64,000 nt of DNA from Anaspis maculata. Lineage: Eukaryota; Arthropoda; Insecta; Coleoptera; Scraptiidae. The translations under genes and the position numbers were made by a program. Below are positions 1 to 10,989 of the stretch, piece by piece. The stretch is taken from contig OX421967.1 of the NCBI GenBank assembly GCA_949128115.1, positions 8,732,070-8,796,069 on the forward strand, given 5' to 3'. Below the pieces are notes generated by a model, which made no database searches, had not been told where the DNA came from, and saw only the letters and a list, made by a program, of their open reading frames with translations. Positions within the stretch are counted from its first letter, which is position 1. Every line of letters starts with the position of its first letter.

Positions 1-1594
1 CTGCAGCTTGACACGGGCTCAGACATTAGGGTCATTGCCGAGGACACCTGATTCAAGATCGGTCAGCCACCAGGAGCCGTACCAGAGCAGAAAGCAAGAA
101 ATGCCTCTGGAAGCGAACTTCAACTTCAGTAGCAGTTCAGCTGTGAAGCTACCATTGGTCGAGTGTCAAGGGTCGTGAAATGTTTCGTCACTCCACAACC
201 TAACCTCAACGTGCTTGAACCGAATTGAATCCATGTTATCAATCTGGAAGATTGAGCAATCAATTATTTGTGCAATAATGTGACAAAATTGACTTCAAAG
301 GAACAGATTCTGAATCAATTTTCAGACATCTTCAAGCCTGATATGGGACTATGCACAAAAACCAAAACTTCTCTGGTGCTAGAGCCAGATAGTCATCCAG
401 TTTTCCGAACTAGACGTTCGGTACCATATGCCGTGCTGCCGCAGCTGGATGAAGAGCTCCGGAGTCTGGAAGAAACAGGCATAATTGGAAAGGTTGGGTA
501 CGCTGAATGAGCGGCACCGATAGTGGTTGTGAAGAGAAAAAGTGGAAAAATTAGGGTGTGCGCCGATTTCTTCACCGGCTTGAACAACTCTCTCGAATTA
601 CACAGACACCCATTACCCCTGCCGGAAGCCATATTGGCAGGAGTGACTAACTGCTCAAACTTTGGTCAGATTGACCTGTCCGATGCATACTTACAGGTGG
701 AGATCGAAGCTGAATCCAGAAAAAAAGTTACCATCAACACCCACAGGGGTTTATCAGTTCACGGGACTTCCAGCAGGAATCAAGTCGGCACCAGGAATAT
801 TTTAACAAATTATGGATTCCATGACTGCAGGATTGTCGAAAACATACGCGTACATGGATGATATCATTGTTGGAGGTGAGAATGAAGAGGAGCACAACGC
901 CAATTTGGCAGTATTACTTGAAAGAATACAGGAGCATGGGTTTCATTCACAAAAAGATAAATGTAAATTTGCAATGTCAAAAATTCGATTCTTGGGAAAT
1001 GTTGTCGACGAAAACGGACTTCGACCAGACCCTGGAAATATTCAAACCATAATCGACTTGCCTCCACCACATGATTCATCCACTCTTCGATCATTTCTGG
1101 GAGCCATCAACTATTACGGGAAGTACATACCTCAGCTCCATGACCTGCGCAAACCTCTGGACGGCCTGCTTAAGAAGAATACCATCTGGAATTGGTCGTG
1201 GCAATGTCAACACTTCTTTGAGAAGATCAGATTTATTCTTCAGTCCGACTCAGCTCTGACGCATTATAATCCGAAATTCGAGATCATCCTTGCGACGGAC
1301 GCTTCGAGACATGGAGTAGGAGCGTGTATCATGCATCGGTTCCAAGATGGAGATGTCGAAGCCATCTATCATGCGTCAAAATCATCAACTTTTGCAGAAT
1401 CAAATTACGGTCGAATTGAGAAAGAGGCATTAGCAATCATTTTTGGTGTTGTCGAATTCCACAAAATGATATACGGGGGATCATTCACTCTGCAAATTGA
1501 CCACAAGTCCTTGCTCACAATATTTGGTTCAAAGAAGGGAAAACCGGTCCACACCACCAATAGACTTCAAAGGTGAGCATTGACCTCACTTGCC
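1..1594 (+). pseudogene. pol: Ty3/Gypsy pol, 5' part (protease, RT, RNase H)
   Basis: The window opens inside a Gypsy polyprotein. The aspartic-protease motif LQLDTGSD is read from base 1 (DTG at 10-18). RT follows from about 300: the VKRKSGKIRVCADF block near 527, the QIDLSDAY block near 670, and the catalytic YMDD box at 851-862. RNase H follows with its first aspartate in ATDAS at 1298-1300. The product would process the polyprotein and copy element RNA into DNA in cytoplasmic particles. It is broken by a stop at about 508, frame changes near 760-830, and a stop at 1574 just before the site where another element interrupts it. The reading resumes at 4058. The 5' LTR and gag lie outside the window. 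Family assignment is firm; the copy cannot be functional as it stands. Confidence 0.93.
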
Positions 1595-1597
1595 TAT

Positions 1598-1765
1598 TAG
1601 TACTAGCGGTAAGCAGCTAACTAGTGAAGAGTACTGCATTTCATGATACAAGCAACAGATTTGGTAGACGTAACCTCTGGAGAATTCTGAGCGATTTGAC
1701 CCGAAGTTCTTGGAAATCCTTTCAGGGAGAGCCGAGATATGTGGAGGGAGGAATGGAGATGGAAT
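1598..1765 (+). repeat. Left terminal inverted repeat of the 1598-4054 element
   Basis: This pairs imperfectly with 3890-4054. The outer 19 bp match with one difference; further in there are small indels but clear shared blocks. A GAGGAATTATGA duplication lies just inside it (near 1769-1795). Confidence 0.85.
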
Positions 1766-2752
1766 TATGAGGAATTATGAGGAGGAATTATGAGATGATT
1801 CTCCAGGGATCTGACTGGATAACAAATTTTCGGATCAATGCTAGCTACGACGTGCCGGGTGTGACATCGGTGTGGTGTTTCTTGGAACACCGGCAATAGC
1901 AGAAAATTCCAGTTTATGACAAGCTGTTCACCTAACTTTCCCTCACGTGCTCTTTTTGTTTTCAATTTTATCCTCATTTTTAAGAGAGATGGGTTTTCCA
2001 AATCAAATATTGTAAGCTGACTAATGGACTCAAATCCAAGACCAAGAGCACAGAAAATTTTTTTTTTTTTAGTTAGGCATCCTTCCAGAAAAGAAATGTC
2101 TCTAGAAGCATTTGCTATCTTCAAGAAGGTGTGTCGTATGATCCATCTGTAACAGACTCGACCCCTTTACATAACACTTTCTTTGCTGTAATGATTTTAA
2201 GCGCATTTTTGTAGGAAAATGACGCTTATATGGCCGGTTTGTTGTGTTCTTTCAATCATTATCTCATTCTCATAATTTCTTTGACGTTAAAATCATCTGG
2301 AAAATCATTCTAGCGATCGATTTTGAACCCACAACCTCCTGAAGGCTATATTGAGGGTACAGTTGCTTACTTCGGATTTGATGTTTACATGGTGGCGAGG
2401 AATCTCAACTCAAAACTGTAACAATACATAAAATATTATCAAGTGAGTAGGTTTTATACTATTTCATACCATTTATTGGTTATTGACATAATAAGGCAGA
2501 AAGGTGAATCTTTACAGGGCTAGTAGGCATATTTAAGGACGAGCGTAAGCGAGGCCTGGAAGGGAAACCTACCTGCCCTGTGAAGACACCAACTTTCCTG
2601 GCGTATTATGTATAACGTTTGTATAACCACAAAGGAATAAATTGGTTCTAGAATTCTGAAATGTCATTCTGGCACAATTTGGCAAATATCACGCTGCTGG
2701 GTCTCGTTTTCAACAGTTTTTAGCAAATTTTCAGCAAACAAAACGTCTCTTG

Positions 2753-3311
2753 TAGTCCGGATGCTAGTTGAAAGTACCTTGCATTTTTTGATGAGAAGAT
2801 GCCACTTGGTGGAAATGTTCTTTGCATTGTACTCTTCCGATCCAGAGAGGTAGCCATCAGCGCCATCCATGCCGGCGGCGTATACAGGGTGATACAGAAA
2901 AAAAAAGTTGAAAAATCATATTTAATTAACCGAAACATGTGGAGCCGTGTAACTCACCACATACATTACCTACGTTATGCTTATGAAGTAACAGCAAACT
3001 GTTCTTGATTACCTTGAACCGTCTTTGAAATGTAGAGGAAAACCAGAAAAAAAAACAAGAACACTCTTTTTTCCATAAATAAGTTATTCTTAAAGATATT
3101 GACACAATACTCGGTATTTCTACAAAAAGTAATGTGAGAAATGATATGAGCTGGGTAGCCAATTCCTAAGCCAACTATTTCCAGAAATACAATTGTCAAC
3201 TTTTTTTCCTCTTGAGCACCATCTTGAATCTGCCCTGTGAGGCATCGTTGAAAAAGTGATTGGTTATCATAATAATGGTGATACGTAATCATTGCATCGT
3301 AAAAACAACCT
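2753..3311 (+). repeat. Solo arm of the 48188-50399 foldback family
   Basis: From TAGTCCGGATGCTAGTTG onward this 560-bp block matches 48188-48760 nearly base for base, and matches the inverted arm at 49830-50399. The match stops at about 3311, after the word AAAACAACC. Only one terminus is present. It is therefore a truncated copy lodged inside the 1598-4054 element, or an arm left after loss of the other half. The small ORFs in it are by-products of the repeat. Confidence 0.85.
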
Positions 3312-3889
3312 TGACGGAAAGCGAAAGATTCCCACGCCTAGGCAGGGAAATCCCTCTTTCCTGCGTGGGGTAGGAAAGTTTAGGGTAAAAACATTTTCAA
3401 AGCACTTTCCTATGACACAAGGGAATCTAGGTTATACAAGACCCTCCCATCAAGGGTGATTGGGGCTTCCAGGGATGGTTGTGAGCTTGGAGATGTAGTT
3501 GCATCGGTAATTTTTATTTTTCAATCAAAAACATATCATTTATATGCAGATCTATATTGGTCTTTCGATTATTCACTTGAAATCTTGAAAATTTTACTTC
3601 AAGGCGTGGAGGGTGGTTCATTCACCTTGACTCAAAGTGGATAATTATTATCGATATGGTGATTTCAATAGGAGAAATAAGTCCAGCGACCTCGAAAACA
3701 TATAAATTTATACATTACTCGAACACCTTATTCATTCATGTTGTTTTGTCATTTATTGGCGGCTATTTTGAAAAAAAAGGCTACTATTTGCATTTTCTTA
3801 TGAAATTGAGATTCACCAGTGTATTCAGCATTTTCAATTCATCTGAATTCGATGATTTCCATGCCAGTTTAACGCATATAGATTTTTTC

Positions 3890-4054
3890 TAAACAAGAGA
3901 AATCAACTCTTCTCCCCCCTCCATACCTTGGCTCCCCCGGAGGGATTTCCAAGAACTACAGATCAAATTGCTTGAAATTCTTCAAAGATCACGTGTCTCA
4001 AATCTGTTGCTTGAATCATAAAATGCAGTTTTATTCTGCTTACCGCTAGTGCTA
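3890..4054 (-). repeat. Right terminal inverted repeat of the 1598-4054 element
   Basis: This is the reverse-complement partner of 1598-1765. It ends CTGCTTACCGCTAGTGCTA, followed directly by the TAT target duplication and the resumed Gypsy frame. Confidence 0.85.
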
Positions 4055-4057
4055 TAT

Positions 4058-5400
4058 GACTTCAAGATTGAATATACCAATAGTGACCAGTTTGGATATG
4101 CTGACATGTTGTCAAGACTCATGAAGAACTTTTCCAAGCCGGATGAGGAATGCGTCATCGCGTCTATACAGCTGGGACAGGATTTGGAGGAAGTTGTGAG
4201 ATCAGCGCTGTCGTCAACACCAATTACGTTCACTATGGTTCAGATGGAAACGGCGAAAAACGAACATCTTCGGAAGGTCATCAGCTACATGCAGGAAGGT
4301 TTGCCGTCGGAGATCTCCAGTCGAAATCTGAAGATTTTCTACAAGAGAGGAGAATCGTTTCCGTTCTTCGGAACGTGCTCATGTTCATGGAGAGGGTGGT
4401 AGTTGCTCAGAAGTTCCATGGAAGAGTCCCACGGGAACTCCATAGAGGGCATCAGGAGATCGAACGCATGAAGTCTCTGACATGATCGAGCGTCTATTGG
4501 CCAAACATCGATGGGGAAATTGAAGGCTTTGTCAAGACTTGTCAGAAATGTATGACAACGGCGAAAACTTCAGTTGAGGTACCACTGGAACCTTGGCCCA
4601 TGCCTGACAGACCTTGGCAGCGGTTACATATTGATTATGCAGGACCGATCCAGGGCTTATTTCACTTGATCGTTGTCGACGCACTGTCTAAGTGGCCAGA
4701 AGTTTTTTCAACTTGCATCATCACTGCCCAGCAAACCATCAGGAATTTGGAGCTTCTTTTTTCGACGTTTGGACTTCCAGAAGTACTTGTCACGGATAAT
4801 GGAACGCAGTTTACAGCCAAAACGTTCAAGACTTTCTGCATCGATAACGGAATATGTCATCTCCGCACGCTACCATACCATCCACAATCAAATGGACAGG
4901 CTGAGCGGTTCGTGGACACTTTCAAGAGGGCCATGAAAAAACTTGACACGGGGAAAGTTGGGAGATTAAGTAAACACCTTCCTGGCAAGTTACAGAAGTA
5001 CATCGAACAGAAGCGCTCCTGAAAGCCGATCACCGGTAAAATAATTGTTTTGAAGACCGGTGAGAAACACATTGGATCTCATTAAATCATTCCGGAAGCC
5101 AAAGGAGAATGGTAGCAAGACCGACAACGTCAAGACAGCCCAACCACATCACTTCGATCGTAATCATGGAGTTAAACAAAAAGTCTTTGTTCCAAACGAC
5201 TCTGTTTACATTAAAGTCTATGCCGAAAGTCATTTTACTTGGGTTCCAGGCCGAGTGGTCGAGATAGGGAACCTTATCATCACGCGACCGGCCGGCCGGC
5301 GTAAGAGAACCGCATTCTGGCCGAGCGTTTGTTCACTGATCGGCCTCACGGAGTTGGGCACTGACAGCTGTCGGCCTCACGGAAGACCATAGGCGTCCGT
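4058..5400 (+). pseudogene. pol: Ty3/Gypsy pol, 3' part (RNase H end, integrase)
   Basis: The pol frame resumes with DFKIEYTNSDQFGYADMLSR, the usual Gypsy sequence between RNase H and integrase. The integrase zinc domain is seen as HRGH followed by CQKC (about 4440-4550). The catalytic core has aspartates in HIDYAGP (codon 4633) and VTDNGTQF (4795) and a glutamate in SNGQAERF (4903). The last two are 35 residues apart, the canonical DD35E spacing. The C-terminal part continues through stops with RNTLDLI and HGVKQKVFVPNDSVYIKV to about 5400. Integrase joins element DNA to the host chromosome. Frameshifts near 4390 and 4480 and stops at about 5020-5060 disable it. Confidence 0.92.
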
Positions 5401-5417
5401 CCCAGCGGGTTCTAGCT

Positions 5418-5583
5418 GTTAAGAGCATGAAATGTGTTCATTCTGGATTTAGGTCTCGATTTAGGTGTACAGATTCGTGTGAAATGCATAAATATACCCA
5501 TGGCAGAGTGAAAATCAAATCATATTATTTCTGTGGTGGAAATTGGAAATAAATTGTGTTTGCGTTTGGCCGAACCTAACCCA
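5418..5583 (+). repeat. Possible 3' LTR of the Gypsy element (weak)
   Basis: Just beyond the pol end, a stretch runs from TGTTAAGAG to ACCTAACCCA. It holds a TATA-like CATAAATATA and an AATAAA at about 5549. The TG...CA limits and signals fit a short LTR, but there is no convincing purine tract before it, and the 5' LTR is outside the window. Confidence 0.25.
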
Positions 5584-6084
5584 ACCCAAATTTCGCTCTT
5601 TCTTCACAAACAAATTGAGTACTTGAAACAAACAACCCTCTGAAGTGTGCGAAGACTCGAAGAGTACTGAAGACCTGTTGCCCACCGGATCAAACTAAAC
5701 GAAGAAAACCAAGGTACGTGTACCTGTGACATAATCAAAATTTCACTTTGAATGCGATAACGATCTCATTCGGAATATTTTCTCATTTTAGTTCAGCAGC
5801 GGTAACTGGTATAAAACGTCAAAATGTGCAGCAGCAGAACCTCAAAGCCTAGCAGTGTCAGTGGCTACAGTAGTGAGAATTCAGTTTTTCAGGGGGGAAC
5901 CTGGACGTTGACATCGTTTACAAAAAAAATTATCAAAACTTTACACATGGACAGCTGCTGTGTACTTGAGCCTCATAATGGATGGGAATCCGGACAGCTC
6001 TGGTTGTTCATTATAGGCCGAGTGTTGGAGTACTGAACAGGCAAGGAGACGCTCTGAAGGAGCTGCTTCTGGTTCATTCAGGCA
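5584..6084. other. No recognisable gene; splice-like signals
   Basis: I see no known gene here. A consensus-like donor (AAGGTACGTG near 5710) and acceptor (TCATTTTAG near 5791) flank about 80 bp, followed by an ATG at 5824 with a 70-codon frame rich in Ser and Thr. This could be a 5' exon of something, or chance. Confidence 0.3.
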
Positions 6085-6160
6085 CACTGAGAGAAAAGTT
6101 TCATTTATAGGTAATAAATACTTGTTTCGTACCAATTTTATAACAAATACTATAACAAAG

Positions 6161-6525
6161 TACCGAGAGTTCATAAATTAAATGGGTCAAGGGTGCCTGT
6201 GGATTCAAAAACGTCTGTCGAAACTAGCGTAATCCTTTTGTAATAAATTTGTCAAACTTTGACAAGTTACGTCCCATATTATTGATTTCTGATCTGCCAT
6301 AAGTGCACGAGAATACTTCAAGTTCGAAAATACTCCTCGATCATGTAGATTTTGTGCCCTGCCGTGAAAACCACATTTAAAATGTTCCGAAAACAAAAAC
6401 TGCGACTGGTTTGACAAATTACGATAACCAAAAAATTACAGACATCAAATGAACGATGCTAGTTCCGACGGATGTTTTCAAACTCATAGGCACCCTTGAC
6501 CCATTCAATTTATGAACGCTCGGTA
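6161..6525. mobile_element. MITE with about 100-bp TIRs, TA target duplication
   Basis: The left end begins TACCGAGAGTTCATAAATT and the right end mirrors it (TTTATGAACGCTCGGTA). The arms share GGGTCAAGGGTGCC and continue inward for about 100 bp. TA at 6161-6162 and 6524-6525 fits a Tc1/mariner-type target. There is no coding capacity. Confidence 0.85.
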
Positions 6526-7045
6526 TATGTCACCATATGTCGTTTACATCATATAATTATTTTAAAATCACACATTCATTATAACCAAGGGGCTTATTAT
6601 GCCAGTTGTTCATAAGAGTTCATAAGATTCAATGAATATATTATTCTGTATCAAATATTAGTCAAACTTTCCCACAAAATGATTTATTACATCCAAATTG
6701 CACATTTTGTTTGTGATTGAGCCGGTTCAATCACTATAAACAAATACATATTGGCGAACAATCACCTGTTCTTAACCAACAATATACCTGTGATCACTTC
6801 ACTTTGGCACCATTTATTCCCCAATAATAACTGTGCATTATTCACAAACAATCGCTAAGTCACCCTAAATGAATTTAATCACTAGAGTATCTTCAGATAT
6901 CATTATTTATTATTGCCAATGTAATGCGTTGGTGGGGTGAGAGATTTCCACCCGGCGCCATTATTCGTGCATGGTGTCATTTGTGTCGTATCATCCCATG
7001 TCATTCATTGTCCAGTATCTCGTTGAAGAAAAGCAAATTTATTCA

Positions 7046-7731
7046 TACAGGGTGACTCAAAAATGTCGGACCATCTTGAAAGTGCGTATCTAATGTAGAG
7101 GTGTAGTAGAGTGCTGAAAAGTTGTTGAAAAGATTCTAATGTCTTCCAGTTTTGAAGTTGTGGAGGAACAAAAGTTGGTTCTCAGATCGCTTCTATTTCC
7201 GTTGTTTCAAAAGATTTTGGTGAACTGTTTATGGGAAAACATTGAGTGCCAGAAATCAACCTCTAAATCTGTGATGAATTTCTCTTTTGTATAAAGGGTG
7301 AGTCATGAATCTTGGAAATAATTTTTTTCCAAAAGTGCCTGCAAACAGTCCCATATCCTATGTGGAGCACAATAAAACACAATTCAATTTCATAAAATTC
7401 TTTGCTTCTGGTTTCTTAGGAAAACTGAATTTTTGTAGCTCATGACTCAACCTGTATAGAAAACAGAATAGTTTATGACTCAACCTGTATAGAAAACAGA
7501 AATTCAATACAGATTCAGAGGTTGATTTTTCGAATCCATTATTTCACTATATGTAATGGAGTCTTTGCTGAAATCTTTTGAAACAACGAAAATAGAAGAA
7601 ATCGAAAAATTTTATACCTCCATAACTTCAAAATTAAAAAGCCTAGAGTATTTAAAACAACTTTCCAGTACTGTACTATACCTGCATATCATGCACCTCC
7701 AAGGTGGTCCGACACTTAGAATCACCCTGTA
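7046..7731. mobile_element. Mariner-type foldback MITE (CAGGGTG...CACCCTG)
   Basis: TA at 7046-7047 is followed by CAGGGTGACTCAAAAATG. The right end mirrors it with CACCCTG then TA (7730-7731). The arms share GTCGGACCA and, further in, CAACCTCTAAATCTG against CAGATTCAGAGGTTG. A still smaller element sits in the middle (7290-7458). The reading frame from 7556 is part of an arm, not a gene. Confidence 0.85.
7290..7458. mobile_element. Mini-MITE nested in the 7046-7731 element, end duplicated
   Basis: TATAAAGGGTGAGTCATGA on the left mirrors TCATGACTCAACCTGTATA on the right. The right terminus plus GAAAACAGA is repeated once more with a 33-bp period (about 7437-7467 and 7470-7500), giving a duplicated end. 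Confidence 0.7.
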
Positions 7732-8146
7732 TTTATTAAACGAATTATTAGCTATTAATGACGGATTTAATATGTTTTATGATGATCTGGCAGAATCATC
7801 TATAGCCAGCAATAATGCATAAAATTACCTATAAAAACTAATTTAGATCATATTATTCATAGCTAATATTCTATCGTTACCACTCAATAATCGAATTGCT
7901 TATTATTATTCACGTTTCTTATTGATGAAACATCATCAAACTGATGTTTTGTAATTATAACCAAATATTAAATAACAGGAAACAAGGTATTTCAACGCTA
8001 TCAAAACAATCAGCTTGGTGGATGCAAATAAATATTTATTAAGCCATATTCAAATAAGGCATTTGTTAACAATAAACGAGTCTGGGTTTTCCATAATAAA
8101 TATTCGAAATCTTTTCTCTCAGTGTAGAAGCAGGCAAGCGAGCAGC

Positions 8147-8342
8147 ATCGAGGTCATTGAGTAAGTCTCTTTCTGAACATTCTAAGTCTACGACTGCTAC
8201 ATATAGGCGTAAAAGGTTAGAAGCTCAGATTAATGCAGATGAACAGATGGCACAAATCTTAGCTTCTAACCTTTTACGCCTATATGATGTAGCAGTCGTA
8301 GACTAAGAATGTTTAAAAAGAAACTTACTCAATGACCTCGAT
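8147..8342. repeat. About 80-bp-arm hairpin made of BEL/Pao gag-like sequence
   Basis: Bases 8147-8227 (ATCGAGGTCATTGAG onward) are the near-perfect reverse complement of 8260-8342. The loop is about 32 bp. The left arm and loop read as KSLSEHSKSTTATYRRKRLE and QINADEQMAQI, which resembles the charged N-terminal part of BEL/Pao gag proteins. The right arm then abuts the RT of the same element, so most of gag, protease and early pol is missing. Confidence 0.85.
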
Positions 8343-9120
8343 TTTGGTATTTACCACACTTTGCAGTTACCAATGACAACAAACCAGGTAAAATTCGGTT
8401 TGTATTTGATGCGGCAGCCAAAGTTGGAAACAAAAGCTTAAGCGATTTCCTTCTGAAAGGACCCGACTTATTTAATTCACTTATGGGAATTATCATGCAT
8501 TTTCGACAAAAATCAATTGTTTTTGCAGCCGATATCAAAGAAATGTTTCACCAAGTACGAATAAGAAAAGAAGATCAAACGGCTCAGAGATTTCTTTGGA
8601 ACGACAATAAAGAACAAAGTGAACCCTCGGTATATGCAATGGAAGCGATGATTTTTTGGGCTGTATCCTCACCATTCGCGGCGCAGTACGTTAAAAACAG
8701 AAATGCTTTGGAATTCAAAGAGAAATATCCACAAGCAGCAGAAGCCATAGTAAGCAAGCACTATATGGACGACTACTTGGATAGTGTAAATTCAGAAGAG
8801 GAAGCGATCGAATTGATAAAGGAAGGGATTATGATACAACAGAAAGGAGGTTTCGAACTGCGTGGATGGGCAAGTAACTCGAAAACAGTTTTGAATTCAA
8901 TTCCAAATGAACTAAAGAAAACGGACGAAACATTCACAAACGATCACGTTTTACCTACGGAAAGAATATTGGGACTACAATGAAACCCAAACGAAGACGT
9001 ATTATATTTTCGGTAGTTGATGTCAAGACAAAATCTGGAGTGTTTCGAAGACCTACCGCCAAAATATGTAGAGTAGAATGTTTAGAACAGGGTGAAGAAT
9101 CGTGACGATCTTCACGAGGA
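8343..9120 (+). pseudogene. pol: BEL/Pao retrotransposon RT (copy 1)
   Basis: The frame starts in YLPHFAVTNDNKPGKIRFVF, the hallmark opening of the BEL/Pao RT. It continues through ADIKEMFHQVRI, AAQYVKN and the active-site box HYMDDYLDS (about 8760-8787), then ILGLQ followed by a stop and NPNEDVLYF at about 8965-9005. RNase H and integrase are absent: within 130 bp the sequence reaches a purine-rich tract and an LTR. This copy has therefore lost both the region before the RT (a gag hairpin is joined to it) and nearly everything after it. It is a deletion derivative that can no longer move by itself. The identification is strong from the Pao-type YMDDYLDS box. Confidence 0.92.
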
Positions 9121-9127
9121 GGAGAAA

Positions 9128-9285
9128 TGTTAGAATTTGAATTTTAATCAAGTGTGTAAAAAACAACAGACTTTTAGAATGTAATAGTTACGACGTTTGA
9201 CATAGAATCGAATATATAAAAAGTTGAAATAAAAAGGCGTTTTTTAACTACATAGGACAAGGTTAGCCACAATATCGGAACAACA
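9128..9285 (+). repeat. 3' LTR of BEL/Pao copy 1
   Basis: The purine tract GAGGAGGAGAAA (9116-9127) is followed directly by TGTTAGAATTTG. The segment contains TATATAAAAAG and AATAAA and ends CGGAACAACA at 9285, so it has the TG...CA limits, promoter and polyadenylation signals of an LTR of about 158 bp. No matching 5' LTR was found upstream. Confidence 0.65.
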
Positions 9286-10985
9286 TCCTTCTAGAAGATC
9301 ATGCTCGAGGAAACCGCCTCATTCGAGCCCACCCACGCCAATCAGATCCGGTCCTGTCAACACGTCGTGACGGCTTGCGGCTACGTGTTGGAGCGGCCGA
9401 AGCTCCAGTACCTTCGTGAAGTCCGATGTGATGACCTAATCTGGACATGTTGGAGCTCTAGTGCTCCAGGTGCTTCAGTCCATAGCCACTGGTTTTTGAA
9501 TCAGACTAGATAAAGACAAATGACCTAAAGGCCCCAACTGGCCACCAGAGATAAGGAAACCTCTGGAAAAGCCGCGTCCATGCCTTGACGGAAAATGATT
9601 GAAGGCTGGACTTGGAGCTGGGAGTCAACAGTATGAACTCGGTAAAAGTGTCACTGGCATCGAGTTTACGTTCTGTTTTCGCTCGTTCCAATGGGAAACT
9701 GAGTCGGAAATGCTGCCCCTCTCCAGTTTCTATTCATGTCGCTTTTATCGTTACTCCACTTAGGTCAATCTACCGACGATTGAATGCCAGAGCCGCAGAG
9801 CACACGCATCACCTTGTCAGGGTGCAAATTTATTTGAAGACCATTCCACCATTTCAATCAATGCAAGTTATTTCTGACCGAGTCTCAAGGAGCTACTCTT
9901 CCGCACGCATTGCTGATTCGAGCCTTTAGCCAGAAGAAATTGAGTGAACTGGCGTCATGTGACCTTGTTTCAACTTCCCGGATTGCTGCCAAATCGACGT
10001 TTATACGGCAAAAGCTCGGCATTCAAATTTATGGATTATGTAGAACCGCGACCATCAGCTGTTGGAACAATATCGCATACAACGGATCATCTCCGTGCTT
10101 CGCGAGCGCGTCCGCATGTGTGATAATCCAATATCCGGGCTTTGGAAGTGTGCTCCACGCGACCAGAATCGAACACATCACACGATTGAATTAATGTTTT
10201 ATCAACGCTGATGGTGCTGGCATCGACGGTCGTTGATGGTATGGTATTATACGGAACGATGATGGGGAGGTCGCGGGGGGGGGGCGGTTGGTGGCTGGTG
10301 ATGGAGGCTCTCTGGCGGCGGAGGCATCGAGCGGTGTAATGCGGTATTAGCATCAGCTGTTGCCTTTCGGATGATACCGATGTTCGCCCTGTTGCCTCTC
10401 CGATATTGGCCATCGGACGCATCATATGCTCCCATCAATACCGATATTGAACGCGCCGTATACACACAACAGCACTACACGCACATGTGTGGCAGCACAA
10501 TTGCATTATTATTAATTTCTGTCTCTGCGATTCCCCTTCCTTCCGCTGTATAGTGGCACCCTGCTGCCGTGCTCTTCCGTCTTTGGTCTACCGGTTCCGA
10601 TTCTGATCAAATTTTGTTAATGCTATCAATGCTTGTATTCATTCCCATGCGAACATAACCTTAGTGGCTGCCATCAGGTAACCAAATAGTTAGAAATCAA
10701 TCAAGCTTGCAGTTGATACTGGTTAGATTAGATTACCAACACCTGATAAATTTTACTGGACATTTCCAAATTTCACCTGTCTAAGTCAAACGGTCCCTGT
10801 CAAACTCAAATTTACCGCCAAGTGGATGGCTCGATTTGGCGAAAGCTGGTGGAAGCACAGTTGGGTACCTGTAACGTAGTAGCAATATGTATCTATTAGC
10901 AGACTCCACTTGAAGATGAGCTCAAGAATTTGAGCGACGTGAAGCCTGTGTCTGAAGGCACTTGGACAGGTACCACTTGAGGATA
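9286..10985. other. 1.7 kb without a recognisable gene
   Basis: The sequence is mixed and fairly GC-balanced, with a poly-G run at about 10276-10284. The short open frames have no recognisable motif. The last 100 bp may include worn Gypsy sequence leading into the integrase fragment. Confidence 0.5.
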
Positions 10986-10989
10986 TATC

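Larger units (their letters stand above)
1598..4054. mobile_element. Nested 2457-bp TAG...CTA element with long TIRs, TSD TAT
   Basis: This element splits the Gypsy pol between codons for LAY and DFKIEY. The left end TAGTACTAGCGGTAAGCAG is the reverse complement of the right end with one mismatch. The imperfect match continues for about 160 bp (roughly 1598-1765 against 3890-4054), including shared blocks such as AAGCAACAGATTTG and GTTCTTGGAAATCC. The direct repeat TAT stands at 1595-1597 and 4055-4057, and removing the element plus one TAT restores the pol frame across the join. No transposase is visible inside. It contains a piece of another repeat at 2753-3311. The termini resemble those of the element at 58600-62258 (TAG, then CTAGCGGTA). 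I class it as a non-autonomous cut-and-paste DNA transposon of uncertain superfamily. Confidence 0.9.
6085..8124. mobile_element. 2-kb non-autonomous element with CACTGAGAGAAAAG termini
   Basis: The left end CACTGAGAGAAAAGTTTC and the right end (complement CACTGAGAGAAAAGATTTC) form short TIRs 2040 bp apart. The interior is AT-rich and non-coding, and contains two later MITEs (6161-6525 and 7046-7731). CACTG termini occur in the EnSpm/CACTA and Chapaev groups, but the flanks (GCA and TAG) show no target duplication, so the superfamily is left open. The right flank is BEL/Pao gag-like sequence. Confidence 0.6.

Noticed and set aside
2664..3292. Frames repeated at 2981-3292, 48416-48658 and 49850-50161 with near-identical translations
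   Set aside because: The likeness comes from copies of one foldback arm. Opposite-strand frames are equally open, and no known domain is visible.
9301..10553. Several 60-112-codon frames on both strands
   Set aside because: No motif, and overlapping frames on opposite strands. Composition-driven.
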